Shown in pieces: positions 1-5,647 of a stretch of 7,794 nt of DNA. The translations under genes and the position numbers were made by a program. Origin of the DNA: Erythrobacter sp. GTDB taxonomy: Bacteria; Pseudomonadota; Alphaproteobacteria; Sphingomonadales; Sphingomonadaceae. The notes below the pieces were generated by a model. That model was not told the origin of the DNA. It saw only the letters and a list, made by a program, of their open reading frames with translations, and made no database searches. Every line of letters starts with the position of its first letter. The stretch's first letter is position 1. Where the stretch lies: assembly GCA_013214365.1 (NCBI GenBank), contig JABSPI010000033.1, positions 7,643-15,436 on the forward strand, read 5' to 3'.

Positions 1-518
1 CGGTCGCTGGTTGATTGAAACGTCACTTCCAGCACGCCGACCTGATTCTCGGCCAGGCGCGCGAGCGCCTCGGTGCGCAAAACGTCCATATAGGCGGCCA
101 CTGTCTGGCTGAAAATGGTGCTTTCGGTGCCGCGCAAATCCGCTTGACCCGCGGCCACGCGTTCTTCGGCGGCATTGATGCCATTGCGGACCGCGCCCCC
201 GGAATAGACCGGCACCTGCAATTGTCCGGTAACGCCCAGATTGCGATCTGGCGCGGTGAAGCTGTTCGCCGATTTGCGCAAAGCCTCGACATGCGTCGCA
301 GTGACATTGGCACTGGGCAGGCCGGGCGCGCGTTGGATGTTGACGCCTTCATCGGTGGCGCGCTGATTGGCGCGCGCGCTTTCCAGGGTCGGGTTGGAAT
401 TGTAGACCGCCACCAGCGCATCGCGCAGCGTTTCAGCCTGAGCCGGGGCCGCGCTCGCAGCGAGGATCGCCGCCGCTATGCCAGTGGAGGTCGCAAGAAA
501 GCGAGAATGTTTTGTCAC
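1..518 (-). CDS. tolC: TolC-family outer membrane efflux protein, N-terminal part (cut by window edge)
   Basis: The N-terminal 172 residues of a TolC/OEP-family protein are visible; the rest lies beyond position 1. Such proteins form trimeric outer-membrane/periplasmic channels for multidrug RND pumps and type I secretion. The start is GTG at 518-516, followed by an open frame of 172 codons without a stop. Residues 1-28 form a clear Sec signal peptide: a basic start (TKHSR), an Ala-rich hydrophobic core, and a cleavage site after AQA (28/29). The mature part begins ETLRDALVAVYNSNPTL, the usual first helix of the family, then ARANQRATDEGVNIQRA, a hydrophobic PVYSGG segment where the first beta hairpin is expected, and a long Ala/Glu-rich helix (AAEERVAAGQADL). 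The GTG overlaps the stop of the upstream gene as GTGA, so translation is probably coupled. There is no strong Shine-Dalgarno, only AGG within AAAGGCTGGAC. The family call is firm; which pump it serves is unknown. Confidence 0.88.
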   Translation of the reverse strand, partial: MTKHSRFLATSTGIAAAILAASAAPAQAETLRDALVAVYNSNPTLESARANQRATDEGVNIQRAPGLPSANVTATHVEALRKSANSFTAPDRNLGVTGQLQVPVYSGGAVRNGINAAEERVAAGQADLRGTESTIFSQTVAAYMDVLRTEALARLAENQVGVLEVTFQSTSD

Positions 519-1120
519 GAAAAGGTCCAGCCTTTCGGGCGGTTAAAGGCGGTCAGAACCGGAATTCCGATATCTTCCACCGGTGAAAGCGAAATTTGGC
601 CCGCAACCTTGCGGCCCGAAGCAAGACGGCTCACCTGCCGCAGCAGCAGGCCCGAGACGATCAAACCGTTTTCGGCCACAATATCAGCCAAAGCGCCGGG
701 CAATTGTTCGATCGCACCGTCGATCAAGATCAGCGAAAATTCGCCATCCGGCAGTTTTCCGGCGGCCGCATCAGCGGCGCTGACGCAGGTCACATCTGCC
801 ACCAAAGGTGCCGTCAAAGCGGCCAGATAGCCGGTCCCACCTTCGATAACCAACACGCGGTCGGTCGGCTTGGGCGCTGCTTCAAGCAGCAATTTGCCGT
901 AAAACAGCGGGGAGGCGAGAAAGCCATCGGCGCCAAGGGCAATCGATCGGTCAATGTAAGCGAGGTTGGCTTTGTCCTCGGGCAGGAAATCCTCGCGCGG
1001 CACATTGATCATGCGGGCAAGGACAAACTCCTCGTTCACCCCGCTGGTGCGCAGCTGGCTGTCGATCATCGCCTTGCGGGCCGTGTCGGAGTCTCGCGTG
1101 GTGCTCATCGTGTCCATCAT
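515..1120 (-). CDS. PCMT-like (protein-L-isoaspartate O-methyltransferase family) protein
   Basis: This is a 201-residue protein, close to the usual ~208 of Pcm, with a Rossmann-type methyltransferase layout. The N-terminal helix has RKAMIDSQLRTSGV (residues 15-28), like the M-x-x-x-Q-L-R opening of the family, followed by VPREDFLPE (40-48), matching its V-P-R-x-x-F-x-P motif. The SAM-binding segment is VLVIEGGTGYLAAL (89-102). In true Pcm this is roughly EIGTGSGYQAA, so the glycine loop here is altered. The catalytic-loop region, normally like TISQPY, reads FLASPLFYG (67-75). I therefore infer a divergent paralogue whose isoaspartyl repair activity is uncertain. The gene overlaps the following TolC-family gene by 4 nt, which points to a shared transcript and possibly an envelope-related role. 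The start is ambiguous between ATGs at 1120, 1117 and 1108; only a weak AGAGA lies upstream of the first. An operator-like palindrome lies 13-36 nt upstream. Confidence 0.82.
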   Translation of the reverse strand: MMDTMSTTRDSDTARKAMIDSQLRTSGVNEEFVLARMINVPREDFLPEDKANLAYIDRSIALGADGFLASPLFYGKLLLEAAPKPTDRVLVIEGGTGYLAALTAPLVADVTCVSAADAAAGKLPDGEFSLILIDGAIEQLPGALADIVAENGLIVSGLLLRQVSRLASGRKVAGQISLSPVEDIGIPVLTAFNRPKGWTFS

Positions 1121-1132
1121 ATCTCTGTGTTG

Positions 1133-1156
1133 GCTGTATTATTCACACAATACAGC
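1133..1156. promoter_or_regulatory. Operator-like perfect inverted repeat upstream of the PCMT-like/tolC unit
   Basis: The arms GCTGTATT (1133-1140) and AATACAGC (1149-1156) are perfect complements, separated by ATTCACAC. The repeat overlaps the -10 region of the predicted minus-strand promoter, where a repressor of the TetR/AcrR type would act. On the minus strand the centre reads GTGTGAAT. No regulator gene is visible nearby, so the binding protein is unknown. Confidence 0.5.
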
Positions 1157-1163
1157 TCGTCAA
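1138..1163 (-). promoter_or_regulatory. Putative sigma-70-type promoter for the PCMT-like/tolC unit
   Basis: On the minus strand TTGACG (1163-1158) matches five of six positions of the -35 consensus. An A/T-rich stretch, AATAATAC (1143-1136), lies at about -10 distance. The best hexamer, AATAAT, gives a short 14-nt spacer, while longer spacers give poorer hexamers, so the exact -10 is unsettled. Transcription would start about 5-12 nt before the ATG at 1120. Confidence 0.4.
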
Positions 1164-1240
1164 CCCTTCCTGATCAAGGCACCTAGCCACCGCAGCGATG
1201 ACTTCCAAGCAAATTTGGCGGTTTTGAGACCAGCTTTGCT

Positions 1241-1269
1241 TTGACCTGTCGCCGCAGCGGGCTTTATGG
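1241..1269 (+). promoter_or_regulatory. Weak candidate promoter for fumC
   Basis: TTGACC (1241-1246) is a good -35 match. At 17 nt spacing the -10 position holds TTATGG (1264-1269), a poor match but tolerable in GC-rich alphaproteobacteria. The leader to the ATG at 1332 would be about 55 nt. The imperfect -10 keeps confidence low. Confidence 0.3.
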
Positions 1270-1318
1270 GCCTGTGCGCAACACCGGTATATGCAAGCAA
1301 TGCCGGATCGACCGATAT

Positions 1319-1324
1319 AAGGAG
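1319..1324 (+). promoter_or_regulatory. Ribosome binding site deciding the fumC start
   Basis: AAGGAG ends 7 nt before the ATG at 1332. It is the best Shine-Dalgarno match near the gene and rules out the further upstream in-frame ATG at 1266, which lies in the leader and has no comparable site. Confidence 0.8.
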
Positions 1325-1331
1325 CGTTTCG

Positions 1332-2792
1332 ATGAGTGACATGACCGATCAAGGTGTGGGCGGGGCCGTCCACAATGACGGTTCGATTTTTGGTGCGACC
1401 GGCGACGTGCGGATTGAAACCGACTCGCTGGGCGAAGTGGCGGTGCCAGCTGGCGCCCATTGGGGTGCGCAAAGCCAGCGCAGCCTTGCCAATTTCGCGA
1501 TCGGGACCGAGACCATGCCTGCCCCGCTGGTCAAAGCATTGGGCATTCAGAAACAATCGGCGGCCAAGGCCAATATGGATCTGGGTGTGCTTGATGCAGC
1601 GCTCGGCGATGCGATTGTCGCGGCCGCTGGCGAAGTGATCGACGGCACGCTTGCCGATCAGTTTCCCTTGAGCGTGTGGCAGACCGGCTCGGGCACTCAG
1701 TCGAATATGAACGCCAATGAAGTCATCGCCAGCCGCGCCAATCAAATCCTCACCGGGGTTCACGGCGGCAAGGATCCGGTCCACCCCAATGATCACTGCA
1801 ATATGGGGCAAAGCTCGAACGACACATTCCCCACCGCAATGCATATCGCGGCTGCAAGCGAGGCGATTGAGCGGTTGAAGCCGGCATTGGCGCATCTGCA
1901 CGGCGCGCTCGATGCCAAGGCGAGCGCCTTTGCCGATATTGTGAAAATCGGCCGCACCCATTTGCAGGACGCCACTCCGCTGACCTTGGGTCAGGAATTT
2001 TCCGGCTATGCCAAGCAGGTCGAATACGGCCTCGCACGGCTCGAAAACGCCTTGCCGCGTGTGCTGGAACTGGCGCAAGGCGGGACCGCAGTTGGCACGG
2101 GTATCAATTCCAAGGCCGGATTTGCCGAGGCATTCGCTGAGCATGTGGCGGCGATCACTGGACATGATTTTGTCACCGCGCCCAACAAATTTGAATCGCT
2201 CGCAGCCCATGATGCAATGGTCGAATTGTCCGGCGCGCTGAATACGATCGCGGTCAGCTTGATGAAGATCGCCAATGATATCCGCTTGCTCGGATCGGGC
2301 CCGCGTTCGGGTCTGGGCGAGATTGCGCTGCCGGCGAATGAGCCGGGTTCTTCGATCATGCCGGGCAAGGTCAACCCGACCCAGTGTGAGGCGCTGACCA
2401 TGGTCTGCGCGCAGGTGATGGGCAATGCCACCACCGTCAGCGTCGCCGGTTCGCACGGCCATCTGGAACTCAACGTGTTCAAGCCGGTGATGATCTACAA
2501 CGTCCTGCAATCGATCCGGTTGCTTGGCGATGCCGCGATCAGCTTCACCGACAATTGCGTGGTCGGGATCGAGGCCAACACCGCGCGGATCGATCAATTG
2601 ATGAATGAAAGCCTCATGTTGGTCACCGCGCTCAATCCGCATATCGGATATGACAATGCGGCCAAGATCGCGAAAAAGGCGCATGCCGATGGCACGACTC
2701 TGAAAGAGGCCGCCCTCGAGCTTGACCTGTTGACCGAAGAGCAATTTGCCCAGTGGGTGGTTCCGGCCGACATGATCAAGCCGCGCGACTGA
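1332..2792 (+). CDS. fumC: Class II fumarate hydratase
   Basis: This 486-residue enzyme catalyses reversible hydration of fumarate to L-malate in the TCA cycle. It is an iron-independent cytosolic homotetramer of the fumarase/aspartase superfamily. Family motifs appear in order: GSGTQSNMN in the N-terminal half; [18 protein letters not shown] starting at His151; [12 protein letters not shown] with His210, equivalent to the catalytic His of other class II enzymes; and the signature [10 protein letters not shown] at residues 339-348, whose loop carries the catalytic serine (about Ser340). The C-terminal domain is complete, with [17 protein letters not shown], the usual family ending. The start is set by AAGGAG 7 nt upstream. 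E. coli FumC aligns from about residue 26, so this version has roughly 23 extra N-terminal residues. An in-frame GTG just before [10 protein letters not shown] would give the canonical length but has no ribosome binding site. The gene appears to be transcribed alone; no link with the downstream kinase is evident. Confidence 0.97.
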   Translation: MSDMTDQGVGGAVHNDGSIFGATGDVRIETDSLGEVAVPAGAHWGAQSQRSLANFAIGTETMPAPLVKALGIQKQSAAKANMDLGVLDAALGDAIVAAAGEVIDGTLADQFPLSVWQTGSGTQSNMNANEVIASRANQILTGVHGGKDPVHPNDHCNMGQSSNDTFPTAMHIAAASEAIERLKPALAHLHGALDAKASAFADIVKIGRTHLQDATPLTLGQEFSGYAKQVEYGLARLENALPRVLELAQGGTAVGTGINSKAGFAEAFAEHVAAITGHDFVTAPNKFESLAAHDAMVELSGALNTIAVSLMKIANDIRLLGSGPRSGLGEIALPANEPGSSIMPGKVNPTQCEALTMVCAQVMGNATTVSVAGSHGHLELNVFKPVMIYNVLQSIRLLGDAAISFTDNCVVGIEANTARIDQLMNESLMLVTALNPHIGYDNAAKIAKKAHADGTTLKEAALELDLLTEEQFAQWVVPADMIKPRD

Positions 2793-2835
2793 AGCAAGGT
2801 TCGGCACAAGGTTTAAAGGTCGAGCGGCTTGGGAA

Positions 2836-2869
2836 CTCGTTAGAGGTCGATTTCCATCGACGAAACGAG
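2836..2869. repeat. Nested inverted repeat between fumC and the kinase gene
   Basis: The outer arms CTCGTT (2836-2841) and AACGAG (2864-2869) enclose inner arms GTCGAT (2846-2851) and ATCGAC (2856-2861) around a TTCC tetraloop. Both stems are perfect 6-bp pairs, with a 4/2-nt internal loop between them. No T-run follows on either side, so a classical intrinsic terminator is unlikely. It could slow or end fumC transcripts with Rho, or form part of the kinase leader or operator. Confidence 0.45.
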
Positions 2870-2929
2870 CACCCGGGCCGATGACCGGTTGGCGCTTTTG
2901 CGGTTTGCGCGCTATCGCGGGACACAATC

Positions 2930-4201
2930 ATGCAACGCAAATCGACATCCGATCCCAAGCCCGGTGCGGCTGAGCCAAGCCTACCGTTGCGCACGGTTGT
3001 GCTCTCTATGGTGGTGCTGTGGGGAACTTATTTCCTCCTCATCACCGCGCGCAGCTATATCCAGGGGATGGAAATGCAGGGTGAGATGATCCTGCGGCGC
3101 GGCGTGGTCACTGTGGCCGGGATTGGTCTGACCATGGTCCTGTGGGCGTTGCTCCGGCTGGTTGAGCGCCAGGCGCTGTGGATCAAGATCGGCGCTGCGA
3201 TTATCTTTGCGATACCGGTTGCCATCGCGACGGGCCAGATCAATCAGATCGTGTTTTCCGACATCCAGAACAAGATGAAGGAAATAGAGCGCAAAGATGC
3301 CGAGGATCGTGGTTTTCGTTACGACGAGGAGGGCAACCTGCTCTACGATTTGCCAGCCGGAGTTGCGATCAAGGCGCCCAGTCCAGACGGGTCGGGCGCG
3401 ATCAAGGTCTCCGAATCGCTCATCATTGCCCAAGCGCCTTCGCGCGAGGAAAGTTGGCGCAGCGTGGTCGAAATTGCGCTGGGCCGTTACTTCCTGCTGC
3501 TTGCTTGGGCGTCAACCTATTTTGCCTTGCTGGCCGGGGTTCAGGCGCGCGCGGCCGAGCGGCGAGAGCAGGAGTTTCGCTCGGCTGCCAAGGCGGCTGA
3601 ACTGCGCTCGCTGCGCTATCAGGTGAACCCGCATTTCCTGTTCAACACGCTCAATTCGCTCTCGGCTTTGGTGATGACCGGCAAGGCCGATCGGGCCGAG
3701 CGGATGATTCAGACGATCAGCCGGTTTTACCGCCACTCGCTCGCTGATGAACCGACCAGCGACGTGACGCTGAGGGCTGAGTTTGATCTCCAACGGCTGT
3801 ATCTCGATATCGAAGCGGTCCGCTTCCCTGAGCGTTTGGTCCCGGTGTTTGATTTGCCACCCCAATTGGAAGAGGCGCGTATTCCGGGGATGATCCTTCA
3901 GCCTTTGGTTGAAAACTCGGTCAAATATGCCGTGTCGACCGAAACCCGGCCGGTTACGGTGACTGTCGCGGCGCGTGAAGAGTTCGACCGTCTGGTCGTC
4001 ACCGTCAGCGATGATGGACCGGGCGCACCTGAAGGCACTGCCGCCGGCTTTGGCATTGGCCTTGCCAATGTCCAAGACCGCCTCGAGGCGCGGTTTGGCG
4101 CCGAGATGGGCTTCACCTCAGGCTCGGTTCCTGGCGGTTACAAAACCGAAATTCGCATTCCGCTTTCGCGGCCTGTAAACTCATCAACCAATTCCAGCTG
4201 A
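2930..4201 (+). CDS. LytS/YehU-type membrane sensor histidine kinase
   Basis: This 423-residue kinase has four predicted membrane helices: about 22-40, 58-78, 85-104 and 187-204. With the N-terminus inside, residues 105-186 form a charged loop of about 80 residues in the periplasm, the likely sensing region; I recognise no named domain there. A short helical linker (205-228) leads to the His_kinase motif LRYQVNPHFLFNTLN, with phospho-acceptor His235. The ATPase domain has the N box ENSVKY (328-333, Asn329), the first G box VSDDGPG (359-365), and a second G box GFGIGL (373-378). This is the PF06580 type that pairs with LytTR regulators, and such a gene follows 25 nt downstream, so a cognate pair is strongly inferred. 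The signal is unknown. There is no clear Shine-Dalgarno before the ATG. A poor promoter-like pair, TTGGCG (2889) and CTATCG (2912), lies so close that a very short leader is possible. Confidence 0.93.
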   Translation: MQRKSTSDPKPGAAEPSLPLRTVVLSMVVLWGTYFLLITARSYIQGMEMQGEMILRRGVVTVAGIGLTMVLWALLRLVERQALWIKIGAAIIFAIPVAIATGQINQIVFSDIQNKMKEIERKDAEDRGFRYDEEGNLLYDLPAGVAIKAPSPDGSGAIKVSESLIIAQAPSREESWRSVVEIALGRYFLLLAWASTYFALLAGVQARAAERREQEFRSAAKAAELRSLRYQVNPHFLFNTLNSLSALVMTGKADRAERMIQTISRFYRHSLADEPTSDVTLRAEFDLQRLYLDIEAVRFPERLVPVFDLPPQLEEARIPGMILQPLVENSVKYAVSTETRPVTVTVAAREEFDRLVVTVSDDGPGAPEGTAAGFGIGLANVQDRLEARFGAEMGFTSGSVPGGYKTEIRIPLSRPVNSSTNSS

Positions 4202-4226
4202 CGATTAGAAATCGGGACTGACAGAC

Positions 4227-4997
4227 ATGGCAGAAGACGAAATCGAGGACACCGCCTTGCGCACCCTGATTGTTGACGACGAGCCCCTTGCGGTGGAACG
4301 GATCCAGGTGATCTGCGCCGAATTGCCGTCGATTAATGTGGTCGGCACGGCCAGCGATGGCGCGGCCGCATTGCGGCTCGCAGATAAGCTCAAACCTGAC
4401 CTTGTGCTGCTCGACATGACTATGCCCGAACTCGACGGTTTGGGTGTGGCGCGCGCTTTGGCGGAGAAAAAGGCCGATCCACCGGCGGTGATTTTTGTCA
4501 CCGCGCATGATCACTTTGCGGTCGAAGCTTTTGAATTGGAAGCGATTGATTACGTCCTCAAACCGGTCGCATCGGACCGCTTGGAGCGCGCGATCGAGCG
4601 TGCGGTGGCAAGGCGCGGCGAACGCAAGGAAGCACCGAGCAAATGGCTCGACGAATTGTGGGTTCCGCACCGGTCGGAATTGCTGCGTATCGCGGTGAGC
4701 GAAGTGCACCAGATCGACGCCGAGCGCGACTATGTGCGCTTGCATGTCGGTGACCCTGCGAATGAAAACGAACCGGCGCGTTCCTATCTTTTGCTCCAGA
4801 CCATTGCCGGTCTTGAAGCGCGGCTTGACCCTGAAAAATTCATCCGCATCCACCGCTCGACCATTTTGCGGCGCGACAATATTCGCGGCCTGCGTCATGA
4901 TGGTTTGGGGGTCTGGTCGGCTGAATTGATGAACGGGGAGGCGCTGCGGATCGGGCGCACCTATTTGTCCAAAGTGAAGGCGATGGCGGGGCGCTAA
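4227..4997 (+). CDS. LytTR-family DNA-binding response regulator
   Basis: This 256-residue regulator has a receiver domain at about 12-125. It shows the acidic pair Asp17-Asp18, phospho-acceptor Asp63 in LVLLDMTMPELDG, conserved Thr92 in FVTAHD, and Lys112 in YVLKPV. A linker (about 126-144) leads to a LytTR DNA-binding domain at about 145-254, recognisable by IDAERDYVRLH, FIRIHRSTILRRDNI and ALRIGRTYLSKVK. All key phosphotransfer residues are present, so it should be functional. It lies 25 nt after the LytS-like kinase on the same strand, giving a complete two-component system. LytTR domains normally bind pairs of short direct repeats. Candidate repeats exist in the flanks (2795-2821 and 5207-5226), but neither matches a known spacing well enough to call. 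The Shine-Dalgarno is weak. Target genes cannot be named from this window. Confidence 0.95.
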   Translation: MAEDEIEDTALRTLIVDDEPLAVERIQVICAELPSINVVGTASDGAAALRLADKLKPDLVLLDMTMPELDGLGVARALAEKKADPPAVIFVTAHDHFAVEAFELEAIDYVLKPVASDRLERAIERAVARRGERKEAPSKWLDELWVPHRSELLRIAVSEVHQIDAERDYVRLHVGDPANENEPARSYLLLQTIAGLEARLDPEKFIRIHRSTILRRDNIRGLRHDGLGVWSAELMNGEALRIGRTYLSKVKAMAGR

Positions 4998-5038
4998 ACG
5001 CCTTGTCTGCTGGCCGGGCAGGCTCAAACCCAAGACCG

Positions 5039-5084
5039 AAAAAATGCGGCCCGAACCCCGGGACTGATTAGGGTTCGAGCCGCA
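5039..5084 (-). terminator. Intrinsic terminator, minus strand
   Basis: The arms TGCGGCCCGAACCC (5045-5058) and GGGTTCGAGCCGCA (5071-5084) form a 14-bp stem with a 12-nt loop. Read on the minus strand, every position pairs (one G-U) and six T follow immediately (5044-5039). Read on the plus strand, there is a C-A mismatch and only ATCTCTGCG follows. It may also help end the response-regulator transcript, whose stop lies 48 nt before it, but its polarity fits minus-strand transcription. Confidence 0.6.
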
Positions 5085-5150
5085 ATCTCTGCGTTACGGG
5101 GAACGCAGGAAACGCATACAGATTAGGGTCTGCACTGCTTTGTTCTGTGA
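5039..5150 (-). ncRNA. Candidate small RNA ending in an intrinsic terminator
   Basis: On the minus strand three stem-loops follow one another. The first is CAGA/TCTG (5132-5119) with loop CCCTAA. The second is CTGCGTT/AACGCAG (5108-5089) with a C-rich loop CCCCGT. The third is the 14-bp terminator stem (5084-5045) followed by six U. In the first and third hairpins a pair that is a C-A mismatch in plus-strand RNA becomes a G-U wobble in minus-strand RNA, which favours the minus strand. The 5' end is a guess: TATCAC at 5162-5157 could be a weak -10, giving a transcript of about 110 nt. No known RNA family is recognised. Confidence 0.35.
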
Positions 5151-5270
5151 GTAAGAGTGATACTTGGCTTCGCGCTGGGGATCACTGATCGCTCGACCAA
5201 GTGCTCGGTTGGTGTCGATTGGTGTTGGCCGCCTTGATCAACGCCTTATCTGCCCGGACCAAGTGCAGAT

Positions 5271-5298
5271 TTGATCGGACCTGCGTTTACGCCATAAT
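5271..5298 (+). promoter_or_regulatory. Putative promoter for the small membrane protein, possibly leaderless
   Basis: TTGATC (5271-5276) and CATAAT (5293-5298), with a 16-nt spacer, match four and five of six consensus positions. A start of transcription near 5305-5310 falls on or just before the ATG at 5310. This agrees with the absence of any Shine-Dalgarno there. Confidence 0.45.
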
Positions 5299-5309
5299 GT
5301 CATACAATT

Positions 5310-5579
5310 ATGACTGCTCTCATCGTCCTATTCCTGCTCGGGATTGCCAATTTCACGCTGCACAGCGCGGTCTTGGACAGTGGCCATGCCATGCTTCAAC
5401 ACATGCCCGGATCGATCCGACGCTTGGGAGGCCGCTTGACGCTTTTGGCCGAATTTGCCGTGCTGGTGGTGGCGATGCTGCTCAGCGCCAATGGCTGGGG
5501 GGCGGTGGCATGGATTTATGGCGGATACAGCGCGCTCAACGCTCTTTCGGCCTGGTTGATCTTAACCCGAAGGATATGA
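5310..5579 (+). CDS. Small hydrophobic membrane protein of unknown function
   Basis: This is an 89-residue protein with a hydrophobic N-terminal segment (TALIVLFLLGIANFTLHSAVL), a short polar stretch with HAMLQHMPGSIRRLGGR, then two hydrophobic segments (LTLLAEFAVLVVAMLLSA and AVAWIYGGYSALNALSAWLIL) and a basic tail, TRRI. Two or three membrane helices are likely, placing it in the inner membrane. I do not recognise a named family. No Shine-Dalgarno precedes the ATG, but a promoter-like pair ends 12 nt before it, so leaderless translation is plausible. CATAAT (5293-5298) and ATTATG (5307-5312) form a perfect inverted repeat covering the start codon. The gene ends 68 nt before the metallophosphoesterase gene and may be cotranscribed with it. 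The reading frame is supported by its consistent membrane-protein pattern; a longer overlapping frame lacks such a pattern. Confidence 0.68.
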   Translation: MTALIVLFLLGIANFTLHSAVLDSGHAMLQHMPGSIRRLGGRLTLLAEFAVLVVAMLLSANGWGAVAWIYGGYSALNALSAWLILTRRI

Positions 5580-5647
5580 ACCGGGGGCACTATGCGTGCA
5601 GTTTGGTCTTGCGCATTGGTGCGAATGCGGCTTGATCTTGGGCCGTT

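Larger units (their letters stand above)
4998..5309. other. 312-nt region without a protein gene, rich in hairpins and short repeats
   Basis: No credible coding frame fills this stretch. It holds three successive hairpins (5119-5132, 5089-5108, 5045-5084) that look like the end of a minus-strand RNA. GATTAGGGT occurs twice (5066-5074, 5121-5129) and GACCAAGTGC twice (5195-5204, 5257-5266). TTGGTGT is repeated with a 10-bp period (5209-5215, 5219-5225), and TTGATCAA is a palindrome at 5234-5241. A promoter for the next gene sits at the right end. Confidence 0.6.

Noticed and set aside
15..830. Plus-strand open frame of 271 codons opposite tolC and the PCMT-like gene
   Set aside because: The minus strand carries a signal peptide, TolC motifs and a coupled overlap; the plus-strand translation is low-complexity Arg/Ala with no motif.
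1143..2927. Open frame of 594 codons antisense to fumC
   Set aside because: It runs opposite a textbook fumC, its translation shows no family motif and is rich in Arg, His and Gln as expected from reversed GC-biased codons, and it has no sensible start region.
4113..5033. Open frame of 306 codons antisense to the LytTR regulator
   Set aside because: Same codon-bias shadow effect; the plus-strand gene has intact receiver and LytTR motifs. The minus-strand terminator at 5039-5084 lies upstream of this frame and would block rather than serve it.
5071..5084. tRNA T-arm-like GGTTCGA motif
   Set aside because: There is no acceptor, D or anticodon arm at the right distances on either strand; the motif is explained by the terminator stem.
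5201..5635. Overlapping plus-strand frame of 144 codons
   Set aside because: It begins inside the non-coding repeats and covers the small membrane protein in another frame; its translation lacks any coherent hydrophobic or domain pattern.
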